Positions 9,025 through 18,045 of a DNA stretch of 64,000 nt are shown one piece after another. Numbering within the stretch: position 1 is the first letter of the stretch; each line of letters begins with the position of its first letter. Source of the stretch: Anaerolineaceae bacterium (GTDB lineage Bacteria > Chloroflexota > Anaerolineae > Anaerolineales > Anaerolineaceae); the NCBI GenBank assembly GCA_016841365.1, contig JAENZI010000007.1:62001-126000 (forward strand), read 5' to 3'. A program made the position numbers and the translations under genes. The notes below the pieces were generated by a model. That model was not told where the DNA came from and made no database searches. It saw nothing but the letters and a program-made list of their open reading frames with translations.

Positions 9025-10236
9025 TCAGGGCAAGAGCTGCACCCAATTGCTGCCGCCATCTGTGGTGCGGTAAAGTTTACGGGGTGACCAGGTATCCGGG
9101 TTCGGTGTGGTGATCACCCAGCCGTGTTGATCATCCACAAAATCCACATCCAGGAAGATTTCGCCTGTCCCAATCCCAGATAAGGTGTTTGCCGTCCAGG
9201 TCGCGCCGCCATCGGTTGTATGCAGCAGACTATCTCCAGCCGCAATCCATCCCGCGTCAAGCGAATAAAAATCAACCACCCTGCCATCCTGGATATGATT
9301 TTGATAATTCCAGGTCTGCCCTGAATCATCACTTCGATAGATGAGCAAGAAGATTTCGCTTGCATCCGTCAACGCCTGTACCGGCAGGTAACCTGTGTTT
9401 TCATCCAAGAAGAAAGGCAGTTGAACGTCTAAAAAGCTGCCCGTAAACAACACCGGCAACGTGATATCCGTTTCCTGAGACCAGGTTGCACCGCCATCGA
9501 TGGTGGCGTAAAAGTGAAAATAATCCGTCATGGGGATAGAACCACCAATCCAGCCTGTAGTCACATCCAGGAAAGTGACCCCGTTTTTCGTGCCGCTATT
9601 AGGTAAAGATTTAATTTCCCCGGGCTCATGGCTGAAGACTTCTGTCCAATTCCCCCCGCCATCAGAGGTGCGGTAGAGGGCGACATAGTGAGAGCCAGCC
9701 CCAGCGCCTAAATCCACCAGCGCAAACCCAACCTCACCGGTTAAGAAGTGATATCGTGCCCGCTCAAAGGGCAACGGGAGGGTCTCCCAAGTTTGTCCGC
9801 CATCCAATGTCTTATACATGGCGCCACTCTCCGTAGAGAATGGGGTCACAAAGGCAGTCGTCTCATCGAGGGAAAATGGACTAAGTGAAAGCGATAGGAT
9901 TTCTGGTGGAAGGGGATACAACCCCGGAGGGGTCGCATCATACCAGGTGAGGCCGCCATCCACAGTGACCAGCAGACGGTTATTATCATTTGCCACTGCC
10001 CATCCCTTCAATGGCGTGAACATCGCTATAGAGAATAGTTCTGGGTCACTGAACACCGGCAAGCTCAAAGTTGGCGTTTCGGTGGGCGTTCCTGTTGGCG
10101 TGACTGTGGGGATAGTGGTCTGTGTCGGCTCAGGGGATGCCGTGGCGGTTGGTGTCAACGGCTCATTCGATCCACAAGCAGATGCCGCTAATAGAACAAA
10201 CAGTGAAAAACTGAGGAAAAGGTTTCTTTTAATCAT
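9025..10236 (-). CDS. Lipoprotein with YCF48/BNR-type beta-propeller repeats
   Basis: 403 residues from the ATG at 10236, chosen because AAGGAGG stands six bases before it; the upstream ATG at 10272 has none. The N-terminus is a lipoprotein signal (LFVLLAASAC, lipobox Ala-Ser-Ala-Cys), followed by a Pro/Thr spacer (ATASPEPTQTTIPTVTPTGT). The body repeats a DGG-x-TW motif (VDGGLTWYD, LDGGQTWET, IDGGATWSQ, TDGGATWTA, TDGGSNWVQ), characteristic of BNR/Asp-box propellers and of the YCF48 (photosystem II assembly factor-like) family. In a non-photosynthetic bacterium this is usually a surface-exposed protein of unknown role. Confidence 0.8.
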   Translation of the reverse strand: MIKRNLFLSFSLFVLLAASACGSNEPLTPTATASPEPTQTTIPTVTPTGTPTETPTLSLPVFSDPELFSIAMFTPLKGWAVANDNNRLLVTVDGGLTWYDATPPGLYPLPPEILSLSLSPFSLDETTAFVTPFSTESGAMYKTLDGGQTWETLPLPFERARYHFLTGEVGFALVDLGAGAGSHYVALYRTSDGGGNWTEVFSHEPGEIKSLPNSGTKNGVTFLDVTTGWIGGSIPMTDYFHFYATIDGGATWSQETDITLPVLFTGSFLDVQLPFFLDENTGYLPVQALTDASEIFLLIYRSDDSGQTWNYQNHIQDGRVVDFYSLDAGWIAAGDSLLHTTDGGATWTANTLSGIGTGEIFLDVDFVDDQHGWVITTPNPDTWSPRKLYRTTDGGSNWVQLLP

Positions 10237-10516
10237 GCTGACCTCCTTTTCAAAATGCTTTATGTGTGTCATACCATTTATTTAATGAATTCTTTATACG
10301 GTGCACCTCTGAATTTTTCAATTGAACAATTAATGCACCAGCCTGCAAGTCATCGCTATAGTTGATCCACATGATGACACACGTCTATCATCAGCGTAGC
10401 ATATTCTTAATCCGTGTGTCAATCCGCATGCTGCCGTGATTTGCTAAATATCTTAACACTTCGTTATAATTATGACAAACCTTAGTCTAATTCGGATATT
10501 TTCGAAAGGAGCCAAA

Positions 10517-11857
10517 ATGTCAAGGTTCAAATCCGTTGTTAAACGCGATGGATCTGTTGTCGCTTTCACGCCGCACAGGATCACAAATGCCATTTACCGC
10601 GCTGCAGTGGCAGTTGGCGGAAGGGACAAAGAAACATCTGAAAAATTGACTGAAAAGGTCATCCGCACCCTTGAAGAAGAAATTCCTGCGGGAGAGACTC
10701 CTCACGTCGAACAAATCCAGGATGCAGTTGAAAAAGTATTGATCGAAGAAGGCCACGCCCGGGTGGCGAAAGCCTATATCCTTTACCGCGCAGAGCGAGC
10801 CCGTTTGCGCGAACAACGCGCTGAGCGCAAAGCCGAGCCGTCAAGCAACATCCCCTGGTCAAAGCTTTGGCGGGTCTTGGATTGGGCTGTTGACCATAAC
10901 TTTCACACGGTTGAGGCACTCAACGAGCGCATCCGCAAGGATGAGCTCTCCGAGATCGTCGGCGCATCGGAAGCCTTTTACCAGGAAGATGTCGAAAATG
11001 CCGCACATCTGATCGCTGAGCGAAAAGGCGAATTGCGCATGGTGATCATCGCCGGGCCATCATCCTCTGGCAAAACGACCACGACCATCAAAGTCGGAGA
11101 ACGCCTGGCGCGCCACGACATGAAATTGGTCACACTGAATGTGGATAACTATTTCTTTGATCTCTCGATGCACCCCAAAGATGAGTTCGGCGATTACGAC
11201 TTCGAAACACCCCAGGCGCTGGACCTGGAATTGATCAACGAACACCTTTCGAGGATGTTTGAAGGTGAAGAGGTCATGATCCCTTTCTATGATTTCAAAA
11301 CCGGCACACGCCACCTGGATCAAACGCCGATGAAATTAGCCCCCAACGAAGTCATCCTGATCGACAGCCTGCATGGGTTGTTCCCCGATATGACCAAAGA
11401 TATTTCACCTGAGATGAAATTTAAGCTGTATATTGAACCTTTGTTGCAGCTCAAGGACCCAGACGGCCGCTATGTGCGCTGGACGGACATGCGCCTGATC
11501 CGGCGGATGCTGCGGGATGCCTCACATCGGGCTTACGATCCCACGCAAACTCTGCTGCACTGGCATTATGTCCGCGCCAGCGAACTGCGCAACATCATCC
11601 CCTATGTCAACACAGCAGATTATGTCGTCAACAGCGCCATGCCCTACGAAATGCCCATGTATAAAGCCAAGCTCTTCAACGAATTTGCAAAGTGGACTGA
11701 GACCTACCAGGACGACCCCCTGCGGGCAGACGCCTATGAACGTGCCAGCCGGGTATATAAACTGATGCAAAGCCTGGAACCCATCGAGAACGACTCGATT
11801 GTGCCGGAAAATTCCGTCATCCGTGAATTCATCGGCGGGAGCATCTACGAGTATTAA
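10517..11857 (+). CDS. ATP-cone domain / uridine kinase-like fusion
   Basis: 446 residues from ATG 10517, chosen because AAAGGAG lies five bases upstream; an earlier in-frame ATG (10472) has no such site. Residues 1-95 form an ATP-cone (FKSVVKRDGSVVAFTPHRI), the nucleotide-sensing regulatory module best known from ribonucleotide reductases and NrdR. Residues 170-446 are a phosphoribulokinase/uridine-kinase P-loop domain with GPSSSGKTT at about 180-188, a DNYFFD substrate segment and ILIDSLHGLFP (Walker B region). The likely reaction is ATP- or GTP-dependent phosphorylation of uridine or a related nucleoside, with allosteric control by the cone; that part is inference. A strong hairpin follows the gene. 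Confidence 0.85.
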   Translation: MSRFKSVVKRDGSVVAFTPHRITNAIYRAAVAVGGRDKETSEKLTEKVIRTLEEEIPAGETPHVEQIQDAVEKVLIEEGHARVAKAYILYRAERARLREQRAERKAEPSSNIPWSKLWRVLDWAVDHNFHTVEALNERIRKDELSEIVGASEAFYQEDVENAAHLIAERKGELRMVIIAGPSSSGKTTTTIKVGERLARHDMKLVTLNVDNYFFDLSMHPKDEFGDYDFETPQALDLELINEHLSRMFEGEEVMIPFYDFKTGTRHLDQTPMKLAPNEVILIDSLHGLFPDMTKDISPEMKFKLYIEPLLQLKDPDGRYVRWTDMRLIRRMLRDASHRAYDPTQTLLHWHYVRASELRNIIPYVNTADYVVNSAMPYEMPMYKAKLFNEFAKWTETYQDDPLRADAYERASRVYKLMQSLEPIENDSIVPENSVIREFIGGSIYEY

Positions 11858-11885
11858 ATTGATTTCAAAAACAAGCCAAAGACAT

Positions 11886-11920
11886 CACAGAGACGCCGTT
11901 TGGCGTCTCTGTGCTTTAAT
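11886..11920 (+). terminator. Rho-independent terminator after the ATP-cone kinase gene
   Basis: The arms CACAGAGACGCC (11886-11897) and GGCGTCTCTGTG (11902-11913) form a perfect 12-bp stem closed by a GTTT loop, followed by CTTTAATCATTTT. It lies between convergent genes and may also serve the minus-strand PLP-enzyme gene, although the T-run on that side is poor. Confidence 0.8.
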
Positions 11921-11943
11921 CATTTTAAAAATGCTAACTTGAT

Positions 11944-13173
11944 CTAATCAATTGCGCGCAGGAGATCGCCCACCAAATCCGTGGGGTCTTCGATGCCAAC
12001 CGACAGCCGCACCAGGCCATCCGTGATGCCGGCAGCTAATCGCAGCTCGCGGGGTGTATTGCGGTGGGTCATGCTCGCCGGGTGCTGGACGAGGGTATCT
12101 ACGTTGCCTAAACTAACCGCCAAGGTCGCCACACGCACACGATCCATCATCCGCTTACCAGCAGCCAGACCACCCTTCAGATCGAACGCGATCATCCCGC
12201 CGTAATCGCTCATCTGGACACGTGCTAGGTGATGGTCAGGATGACTGCGCAGTCCGGGATAATACACGCGGTTGACCCCAGGGTGACTTTCGAGGCTTTG
12301 GGCAACTCTTAAGGCATTCCGGCAGTGGCGTTCCATGCGCAGCTCAAAGGTCTTCAACCCAATGTTAGCCATCCAGGTGTCTATGGGGCTGGGGGTTGCG
12401 CCTAAAATCTTATAGACCTGATACAGGTCGCCAGTCAGCAGATCCAAATCGGTGGTCAGCACAGCCCCACCCAAAACCTGGCCATGACCGGATAAGTATT
12501 TAGTTGTTGAATGAACCACTAGGTCTGCCCCCAATGTGAAGGGCCGCTGGCAATACGGGGTAGCAAAGGTGTTATCCACCGCCACCCGGGCGCCATGCTG
12601 ATGCGCCAGTTTCACCACTGAGGCAATATCTGTCAGGCGCAGCGTGGGGTTGACCGGTGTTTCAATGTAAGCCAGCTTCGCATCAGGATGCGACTCAAAC
12701 GCTTGCGCCCAACCTGCGGGCGTGTTGTCCTCCACCCACACCACATTGATACCATATTGCGGCGCAAGGTTCTTCATAAAAAGATACGTGCCGTCATACA
12801 GTGCGGTTTGGGTCAGCACCGTCTCACCGCTGTGCACCGATGCCAGGATGGCACCTGTAACAGCGGCCATGCCAGAGGCAAACACCAATCCGCCAGACAC
12901 CTCTTCGGGTACCGCTTGTGGATTTTGCTTGAACAGATCCCAGGCTTCTAAGGCTGCCAACTTGCGCGCCAACTGTGCATGGTTGGGGTTGTTCAGACGG
13001 GTGTAATAATAGCCAGGCTTCTCACCTCCCGCGATTGCGGCACCAGACTCGGTATCATCAAAAACAAATACCGAATTTTGATAAATTGGGGGGATATGCG
13101 CGTTCTCAGCGTTTTCAAACTCGGTGTAATGTGTCAGGAATGTGGTTAACCCTGTGTATTTGCTGGGATGCAT
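11944..13173 (-). CDS. Cys/Met-metabolism PLP-dependent lyase/synthase (methionine gamma-lyase or cystathionine gamma-synthase type)
   Basis: Fold-type I PLP enzyme of the trans-sulfuration family, 409 residues from ATG 13173 (MHPSKYTGLTTFLTHY). An AAGGAG lies 12 bases upstream, and a TTG two codons earlier is ideally placed from it and may be the true start. Visible family features are SGMAAVTGAI (phosphate-binding region), NTFATPYCQRPFTLGADLVV and HSTTKYLSGHGQV, where the lysine of TTKY should hold PLP. The C-terminal VRLSVGIEDPTDLVGDL is also diagnostic. Substrate cannot be settled from sequence: methionine gamma-lyase, cystathionine gamma-lyase and cystathionine gamma-synthase look alike. 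It is monocistronic and divergent from a small lipoprotein. Confidence 0.88.
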   Translation of the reverse strand: MHPSKYTGLTTFLTHYTEFENAENAHIPPIYQNSVFVFDDTESGAAIAGGEKPGYYYTRLNNPNHAQLARKLAALEAWDLFKQNPQAVPEEVSGGLVFASGMAAVTGAILASVHSGETVLTQTALYDGTYLFMKNLAPQYGINVVWVEDNTPAGWAQAFESHPDAKLAYIETPVNPTLRLTDIASVVKLAHQHGARVAVDNTFATPYCQRPFTLGADLVVHSTTKYLSGHGQVLGGAVLTTDLDLLTGDLYQVYKILGATPSPIDTWMANIGLKTFELRMERHCRNALRVAQSLESHPGVNRVYYPGLRSHPDHHLARVQMSDYGGMIAFDLKGGLAAGKRMMDRVRVATLAVSLGNVDTLVQHPASMTHRNTPRELRLAAGITDGLVRLSVGIEDPTDLVGDLLRAID

Positions 13174-13326
13174 TTTCAACGAACGCTCCTTTTCACGAGG
13201 AATCAAATGAGCGAAACTTTTGATTCTCTTAAACAACTTGGACAATCCAATAAACTCAATTAAATCATTTTAACATAAACACGCTCCTAATAGGATAGCC
13301 TGATCTTTCTTTCTGTCCAATCCAAT

Positions 13327-13340
13327 CACCTGGTCAGGTG
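13327..13340. promoter_or_regulatory. Palindrome CACCTG-GT-CAGGTG in a divergent promoter region
   Basis: A perfect 6-bp inverted repeat with a 2-bp centre lies between the divergent Cys/Met enzyme and small lipoprotein genes. The position is right for an operator, but no regulator gene is adjacent and no second copy was noticed in this gap. I looked for SAM-riboswitch-like elements here and recognised none. Confidence 0.3.
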
Positions 13341-13451
13341 GGTAAGGTTTTTCCTCCCTACCTGTCATTTCATTTTCGCCTTTAAGGAGGATGTAAACGG
13401 GAGTGATAGTGAATAGAATATGGTCAATTCAATTAAAAAAAGGAATATGAG

Positions 13452-13835
13452 ATGAAGAAAAGACAATTTGCTTTTGTATTGGTCCTATTTGCACTTCTGT
13501 TTACCGCCTGCACCCGCCAGATAGGCTGGGTGGGGTTCAATTACAGTGACACATTTGATGCAACTTACCAGTTATTCGACGGCAAGAAGACCGAAAAGTT
13601 CCAGATAGGCGCGGGCGATACCCTCAGCCTGACCTATGACCTTGATGTTGATGATGGAGCACTCACACTTGAGCTGGTCAGCCCTGAGGGCGAGGCTATT
13701 TGGGCATCCTCCTTCCTCGACGATGCTGAAGACGTGTATGAATTTACCGCCCAGGCCAGCGGTCGATACACATTGAACATCATTGGTGATGGGACTGAAG
13801 GCGGTTTCGATCTCAATTGGGAAATCAGCGACTAA
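13452..13835 (+). CDS. Small exported lipoprotein
   Basis: 127 residues. The N-terminus MKKRQFAFVLVLFALLFTAC is a classic lipoprotein signal, with lipidation expected at C20. The mature part is a compact beta-rich domain (LTYDLDVDDGALTLELVSPEG, then a GRYTLNIIGDGTEGGFDLNWE ending), resembling bacterial pre-peptidase or sugar-binding beta sandwiches, but I cannot name the family. A GGAA sequence precedes the ATG. It is monocistronic, with an excellent terminator 24 bases after the stop. Confidence 0.75.
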   Translation: MKKRQFAFVLVLFALLFTACTRQIGWVGFNYSDTFDATYQLFDGKKTEKFQIGAGDTLSLTYDLDVDDGALTLELVSPEGEAIWASSFLDDAEDVYEFTAQASGRYTLNIIGDGTEGGFDLNWEISD

Positions 13836-13858
13836 AAGATAGCATTGATCAGAACTTC

Positions 13859-13894
13859 AGCAGGATAACGCACGTTATCCTGCTTTATTTTTTT
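13859..13894 (+). terminator. Rho-independent terminator
   Basis: The arms AGCAGGATAAC (13859-13869) and GTTATCCTGCT (13874-13884) form a perfect 11-bp stem with a 4-base loop, followed by a T-rich tail. It ends the small lipoprotein transcript. Confidence 0.9.
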
Positions 13895-13982
13895 AAGAGT
13901 TGCTCACACATTTGGCTCAGATGGTGGATTTAGCCGTTGTATAATAAAGAAGAGCAATCAGTTCTGAGCGAAAGGAGAAAGA

Positions 13983-14669
13983 ATGGCGTTTAAGTTAACC
14001 TGGATTGGACATGCAAGCCTTGGGTTGGAAACTGGCAGTTACCAGATTTTGATAGACCCCTATTTCAGGAATAACCCGGCTACCAAGGTGGACCCCGATA
14101 CTGTGTCTGCAGATTATATTCTCGTCACACACGGTCACGGCGACCATATTGGCGAAACCGTTGAAATCGCCAAGCGGACGGGTGCCACAGTGATATCCAA
14201 CGCTGAAATCTGCGGTTGGCTGCGTAAGAAAGGGGTAAAAGTACATGCCCAGCACCTGGGCGGCGGGTTCACGCACCCCTTTGGCTACCTCAAGCTAACC
14301 CTGGCGCTGCACGGCTCAGGGCTGCCAGATGGCAGCTATGGCGGGAATCCGGCAGGATTATTATTAACCACCAATGATGGTGAAAAAATCTATATGGCGG
14401 GGGATACCGGCTTATTCGGAGATATGCGCTTGATCGGCGAAGAAGGCCTGACCCTGGCGGTCATCCCGATCGGCGACAATTACACCATGGGTCCGTCAGA
14501 TGCCCTGCGGGCAGTACACTTGCTTCAACCCCAGCATGTAATTCCCATCCACTACAACACATTTGACCTGATCGCCCAGGATGCCGAGGCGTGGGCTGAA
14601 AGTGTCCGCACACAAACAAAAGCGCAGGCACACGTGCTTAAGCCCGGTGAATCATTTGTTCATCCCTGA
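13983..14669 (+). CDS. UPF0173 metal-dependent hydrolase (metallo-beta-lactamase fold)
   Basis: 228 residues, the normal size for the UPF0173/YtkL-like family. The metal-binding signature THGHGDHIGE sits near residue 50, with further metal ligands in YMAGDTGLFGDM and the late HVIPIHYNTFD. AAAGGAG precedes the ATG. The enzyme is soluble with no signal peptide; its natural substrate is not established for most family members. It is followed eight bases later by the molybdopterin oxidoreductase gene, so the two are probably co-transcribed. Confidence 0.9.
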   Translation: MAFKLTWIGHASLGLETGSYQILIDPYFRNNPATKVDPDTVSADYILVTHGHGDHIGETVEIAKRTGATVISNAEICGWLRKKGVKVHAQHLGGGFTHPFGYLKLTLALHGSGLPDGSYGGNPAGLLLTTNDGEKIYMAGDTGLFGDMRLIGEEGLTLAVIPIGDNYTMGPSDALRAVHLLQPQHVIPIHYNTFDLIAQDAEAWAESVRTQTKAQAHVLKPGESFVHP

Positions 14670-14677
14670 GGCTGCTC

Positions 14678-15277
14678 ATGACAGATCATAACAGACTGCC
14701 TCCCGGGCAATCCCCAACAGGCGGTTTCCCGATCCTGCACTATGGACCAATTCCAGAATTTGATCCCAGCACCTGGGATTTTAGGATCTGGGGAGCGGTT
14801 GAAGAACCCATCACCTGGACCTACGACCAAATCATGGCTTTACCTCGTATTAGGATCACTTTGGATTTACATTGCGTGACGGGGTGGAGCAAAATGGATA
14901 CCCATTGGGAGGGCATCTCATTTCGACGCCTGGTCGAAGATGGTTTGGTTAAACCCAAACCACAAGCACGCTTCGTCATGCAGCATGCCGAACACGGCTA
15001 CTCGACCAACCTCCCCTTAAATGTCGCTCTGCAGGAAAATTTTTTGATTGCCACCCATTACGAAAACGAAGTCCTGGCGCCGGAACACGGTTTCCCTCTG
15101 CGCGGGGTGATCGGTTCGCTGACGGACGGGAACCGATTGAAGGATGTTTACCTGTGGAAAGGCGCAAAATGGCTGCGCGGACTGGAACTGATGGAGGAAG
15201 ATCAGTTGGGTTTTTGGGAAGCAAACGGCTACCATAACGATGGGGATGTTTGGCAGGAACAGCGTTATGCTGATTAA
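14678..15277 (+). CDS. Sulfite-oxidase-like molybdopterin-dependent oxidoreductase
   Basis: A 199-residue, signal-less enzyme with the compact SUOX molybdopterin fold. The molybdenum-ligating cysteine is C66 in LDLHCVTGWS. The C-terminal FWEANGYHNDGDVWQEQRY is the ending I expect for this soluble subfamily. GAGG lies six bases before the ATG and the gene is coupled to the UPF0173 hydrolase. One oddity: between PLR and YLWKGAKW there is a longer segment than I remember for this family, and its DNA (15110-15137) contains an 8-bp inverted repeat. This could be an in-frame insertion; it should be treated cautiously. Its stop codon abuts the stop of the convergent LysM gene with no bases between. 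Confidence 0.85.
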   Translation: MTDHNRLPPGQSPTGGFPILHYGPIPEFDPSTWDFRIWGAVEEPITWTYDQIMALPRIRITLDLHCVTGWSKMDTHWEGISFRRLVEDGLVKPKPQARFVMQHAEHGYSTNLPLNVALQENFLIATHYENEVLAPEHGFPLRGVIGSLTDGNRLKDVYLWKGAKWLRGLELMEEDQLGFWEANGYHNDGDVWQEQRYAD

Positions 15278-16093
15278 TTAAGCATTTGTTCGGGATCGGA
15301 TGAAGAAGAAAGTCAGCCCTGCACCACCCAACAAGAGCACCGCACCAATCAACAATAATATCGGTGAGCGGCCGCCTGTTTCAACCGGCACATCTTCCGT
15401 GTTGATGGTTGAAGCAGGTTGCGCACCAAAATCCACATAAACCGAATCCCCCGCGGAAACACTCAAAGAGATATTCAAACTTGTCGTGGCGATATAGCCA
15501 TCAGGGATACCCATGCTGATGTTATACTGCCCTTCGGGCAAATCCTGAAAGCAGGTGATCTCAATAATATTCGGGTCACCGCCGACGGTTTCAAGGGTCT
15601 CTGAATACGTCCCAGCGCGGTTGTTGACACTGACCACACCGCCGCCAAGATAAAATTCCGTTTCAGACCGCATCTGATTCCCATCTAAATCCTCAAACAG
15701 CACCACGCATAGTTCGCCGTTTCCATCAAAGGGTGTTGGTGTGGGTGCTCCCAGGGTGGCTGTCGGCTGAGGGCCGGGTGGTGTGCTTGTCGCAGGTTCA
15801 ACCGTGGCAAGGATCAGTTGCTGCGATTCATAGACACTGCAATCTTGCCCAAGGTTGTTCAAAGCAATCAGTTCATCGATCGGGACTCCCGTCAGCAAGT
15901 AAATTATCGTGCAGTTATCCCCCTCCCGCACGGTATAGATGATTTGCCCGTCTGCGTTGGGTGTCGGCGTCTGATAACTTGCCTGGTAGAATTCGCCAGC
16001 CTCCACCGGCTTCGCCAATAAAGTCAGCGAAAAGCCCAACAGAACAAACGCAAGTATTGATAAGATTTTCCGAAATTTTGTCATCATCATCAT
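15278..16093 (-). CDS. LysM-containing membrane-anchored protein
   Basis: About 271 residues from ATG 16093; an in-frame GTG at 16102 is an alternative start. A signal peptide (ILSILAFVLLGFSLTLLA) is followed by a LysM-like repeat (YTVREGDNCTIIYLLTG and then IDELIALNN), which would bind glycan strands of peptidoglycan. A Pro/Thr linker leads to a beta-rich domain resembling a SdrD/B or CarboxypepD-type fold (CVVLFEDLDGNQMRSETEFYLGG). A C-terminal helix ends in RSRTNA, which anchors the protein with most of it outside. Function beyond wall attachment is unknown. Confidence 0.75.
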   Translation of the reverse strand: MMMMTKFRKILSILAFVLLGFSLTLLAKPVEAGEFYQASYQTPTPNADGQIIYTVREGDNCTIIYLLTGVPIDELIALNNLGQDCSVYESQQLILATVEPATSTPPGPQPTATLGAPTPTPFDGNGELCVVLFEDLDGNQMRSETEFYLGGGVVSVNNRAGTYSETLETVGGDPNIIEITCFQDLPEGQYNISMGIPDGYIATTSLNISLSVSAGDSVYVDFGAQPASTINTEDVPVETGGRSPILLLIGAVLLLGGAGLTFFFIRSRTNA

Positions 16094-16184
16094 TTCTTTC
16101 ACTTTCGGATTATAACATCTCTTGAAAATATGGATAGCCGTCTGATTTGGAGGGTATTGACTTTAATTATATAATTATGAGCAC

Positions 16185-16997
16185 ATGATGACCAACCCAT
16201 CCGGAAATTCTCTGTTCCACAAAGCCTTTATCAGCGCGATGATCTTACTGACCGCATGGTTGTTTTCGAGCTGCACCTTATTGCCCACACCCGAACCCTT
16301 ACCACCTACGGCAACCCCAACCCAAACGGAAACGCCTACGCCCACGATTGACTGGTTCCCTGATACACCCACACCCACCTTTCTCCCGCCGGCCACCGCC
16401 ACACCCGTGCCTACGCGTGAAGGATTATTGGGCGGAATCACTGAGTTACTGGTGGAAGATGCCTTTAGCGACCCAGGCTTGTGGCTGACACCCCAAAACC
16501 AGTCCGGGAATGTCGCTTTTGGTGTGCAGAATCTGAGCCTGGCAGTCGCCAGGCCAAGCGCATTGCTGATCAGCATGAGTCAGCACACCCTCCCTGAAGA
16601 TTTTTATTTAGAGATCACTCTCCAAACCTCCCTTTGTGAGGCCGAAGATCAAATAGGGATCATCTTTTGGGAACAATCGGCATCCGATTTTTACCGGCTG
16701 CTGGTCAACTGTGCAGGGCAATACCGCCTGGAACTCGTGCAGGGTGGAAGCAATTTCGTGATACAGGACTGGGAAACCGCCTCTCAGATGCAGCGCGCCG
16801 CACCAGCAACCAACCGGCTGGCGTTGTGGGTCTATAACGGCACCCTGCAATTCTTTATCAATGATGCCTTCCAGTTTGAAGCGGGAATTGCCCAGGACCA
16901 AAGCGGGGATCTGGGCGTTTTTGCACGCACGATCAGCGGGTCGACGATGACCGTGCGCTTCTCTGACCTAAAAATCTATCAGGTTGAATTGAATTAA
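16185..16997 (+). CDS. Lipoprotein with Pro/Thr stalk and concanavalin-like domain
   Basis: 270 residues. The signal ends in the lipobox LFSSC, then a stalk of about 40 residues rich in Pro, Thr and Glu (PLPPTATPTQTETPTP). The C-terminal 180 residues (EDAFSDPGLWLTPQNQSGNV through TISGSTMTVRFSDLKIYQ) have the strand pattern of the laminin-G/concanavalin (DUF1080-like) fold, here without recognisable catalytic residues. It is probably a surface carbohydrate- or protein-binding lipoprotein. It is divergent from the LysM protein across about 90 bp, which may mean a shared promoter region. Confidence 0.7.
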   Translation: MMTNPSGNSLFHKAFISAMILLTAWLFSSCTLLPTPEPLPPTATPTQTETPTPTIDWFPDTPTPTFLPPATATPVPTREGLLGGITELLVEDAFSDPGLWLTPQNQSGNVAFGVQNLSLAVARPSALLISMSQHTLPEDFYLEITLQTSLCEAEDQIGIIFWEQSASDFYRLLVNCAGQYRLELVQGGSNFVIQDWETASQMQRAAPATNRLALWVYNGTLQFFINDAFQFEAGIAQDQSGDLGVFARTISGSTMTVRFSDLKIYQVELN

Positions 16998-17019
16998 TCC
17001 TAACAAGCGATTCAAACCA

Positions 17020-18045
17020 TCAGTTTGAGTCAAAATCCCCTGAGATCGACAACGCAGGCCAACGGAGCATCACCGTTTCCAGGAGCAAGCGTACATTGAC
17101 GTTGGCATCCAGTTGATTCAGAGCGGTTTCATGCGCCACCACCAGATCCCTTGCATCGGTGGGGGTGAGCGCTTCAGCAGCCTGCGCCACCTGGTCAGCA
17201 TAATCAATGTTCACCAATGGCATTGAGGCTCCCGAGCAGTGCACAAAAACATCCCGCCAAAAAGAGAGCCACACCGACAAAACCTCAGCGGCATTTTGCC
17301 GCGCTGCGTCATAAGATTTCGATAGCTCCTTTGCCAGGCCAAAACGTTCATACCGCCTGGCGGGCAACAGCCCCAAAAAAGCCTGCATTTGCTCCTGCCT
17401 GTTCAATAGCCTGTCAGGTTCCTGGCTATAGGTGATAGCCGCCCCAATTCGTCCACCGGATAGATGCGCAATCAATGCTGCTTTTTCTGTCGTAAGCCCG
17501 TGGTTCTCAATTAAATACTGCTGTGCACCTTCGATCGAAGCAGGACGCAGCCGCAAGACCTCACACCGTGAGACGATCGTGGGAAGCAATCCCTCGAGGG
17601 CAGTTGCGGTCAACAAAAGGATAACTTTGTCGGGGGGCTCTTCAAGCGTTTTCAGCAAGGCATTTTGCGCCTCCTCGGTTGACCGCTGAAAATCGGGCAG
17701 AAGGGCAATCCGATAGGTCGATGCATAGGGCGCCAGCGCCACGGTATGCTGCAGTGCGCGGATTTGATCGATCAGCACATCCTTATGGTCTTCTTCAGGC
17801 GCCACCAGCGTTAGATCAGGGTAGGTCAGCGAGTCAATTTGCCGGCAATCTCGGCATTGATCGCAAAAGGCACCGGGTTCAGGCGGGGCACTGCAGTTGA
17901 GCGCTTTAGCAAAGCGCAGTGCTAGGGTCTGCCGACCGATGCCTTCAGGTCCGACGAAAAGATAAGCATGTCGCAGGTTGACCCCAGCGGCATGTTTTTG
18001 CAGCAGGTTCACAGCCCATTCGTGTCCAAATATTTTCCAATCCAT
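17020..18045 (-). CDS. holB: DNA polymerase III subunit delta prime
   Basis: Clamp-loader AAA+ subunit, 341 residues. MDWKIFGHEWAVNLLQKH opens the domain, and residues 32-40 (GPEGIGRQT) are a Walker A remnant in which the usual lysine is arginine, as expected for the non-hydrolysing delta-prime. A zinc module is present (C51, C61, C64, C67), followed by LLKTLEEPPDKVILLL and a sensor-like IVSRCEVLRLRP, both typical. The arginine finger SRC is conserved. The gene is transcribed away from chlD. The start ATG lacks a strong ribosome site but matches the family N-terminus. Confidence 0.92.
   Translation of the reverse strand: MDWKIFGHEWAVNLLQKHAAGVNLRHAYLFVGPEGIGRQTLALRFAKALNCSAPPEPGAFCDQCRDCRQIDSLTYPDLTLVAPEEDHKDVLIDQIRALQHTVALAPYASTYRIALLPDFQRSTEEAQNALLKTLEEPPDKVILLLTATALEGLLPTIVSRCEVLRLRPASIEGAQQYLIENHGLTTEKAALIAHLSGGRIGAAITYSQEPDRLLNRQEQMQAFLGLLPARRYERFGLAKELSKSYDAARQNAAEVLSVWLSFWRDVFVHCSGASMPLVNIDYADQVAQAAEALTPTDARDLVVAHETALNQLDANVNVRLLLETVMLRWPALSISGDFDSN

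Noticed and set aside
13246-13451. Possible SAM riboswitch upstream of the Cys/Met enzyme
   Set aside because: I found a palindrome and a partial inverted repeat but no recognisable SAM-I, SAM-II or SAH core.
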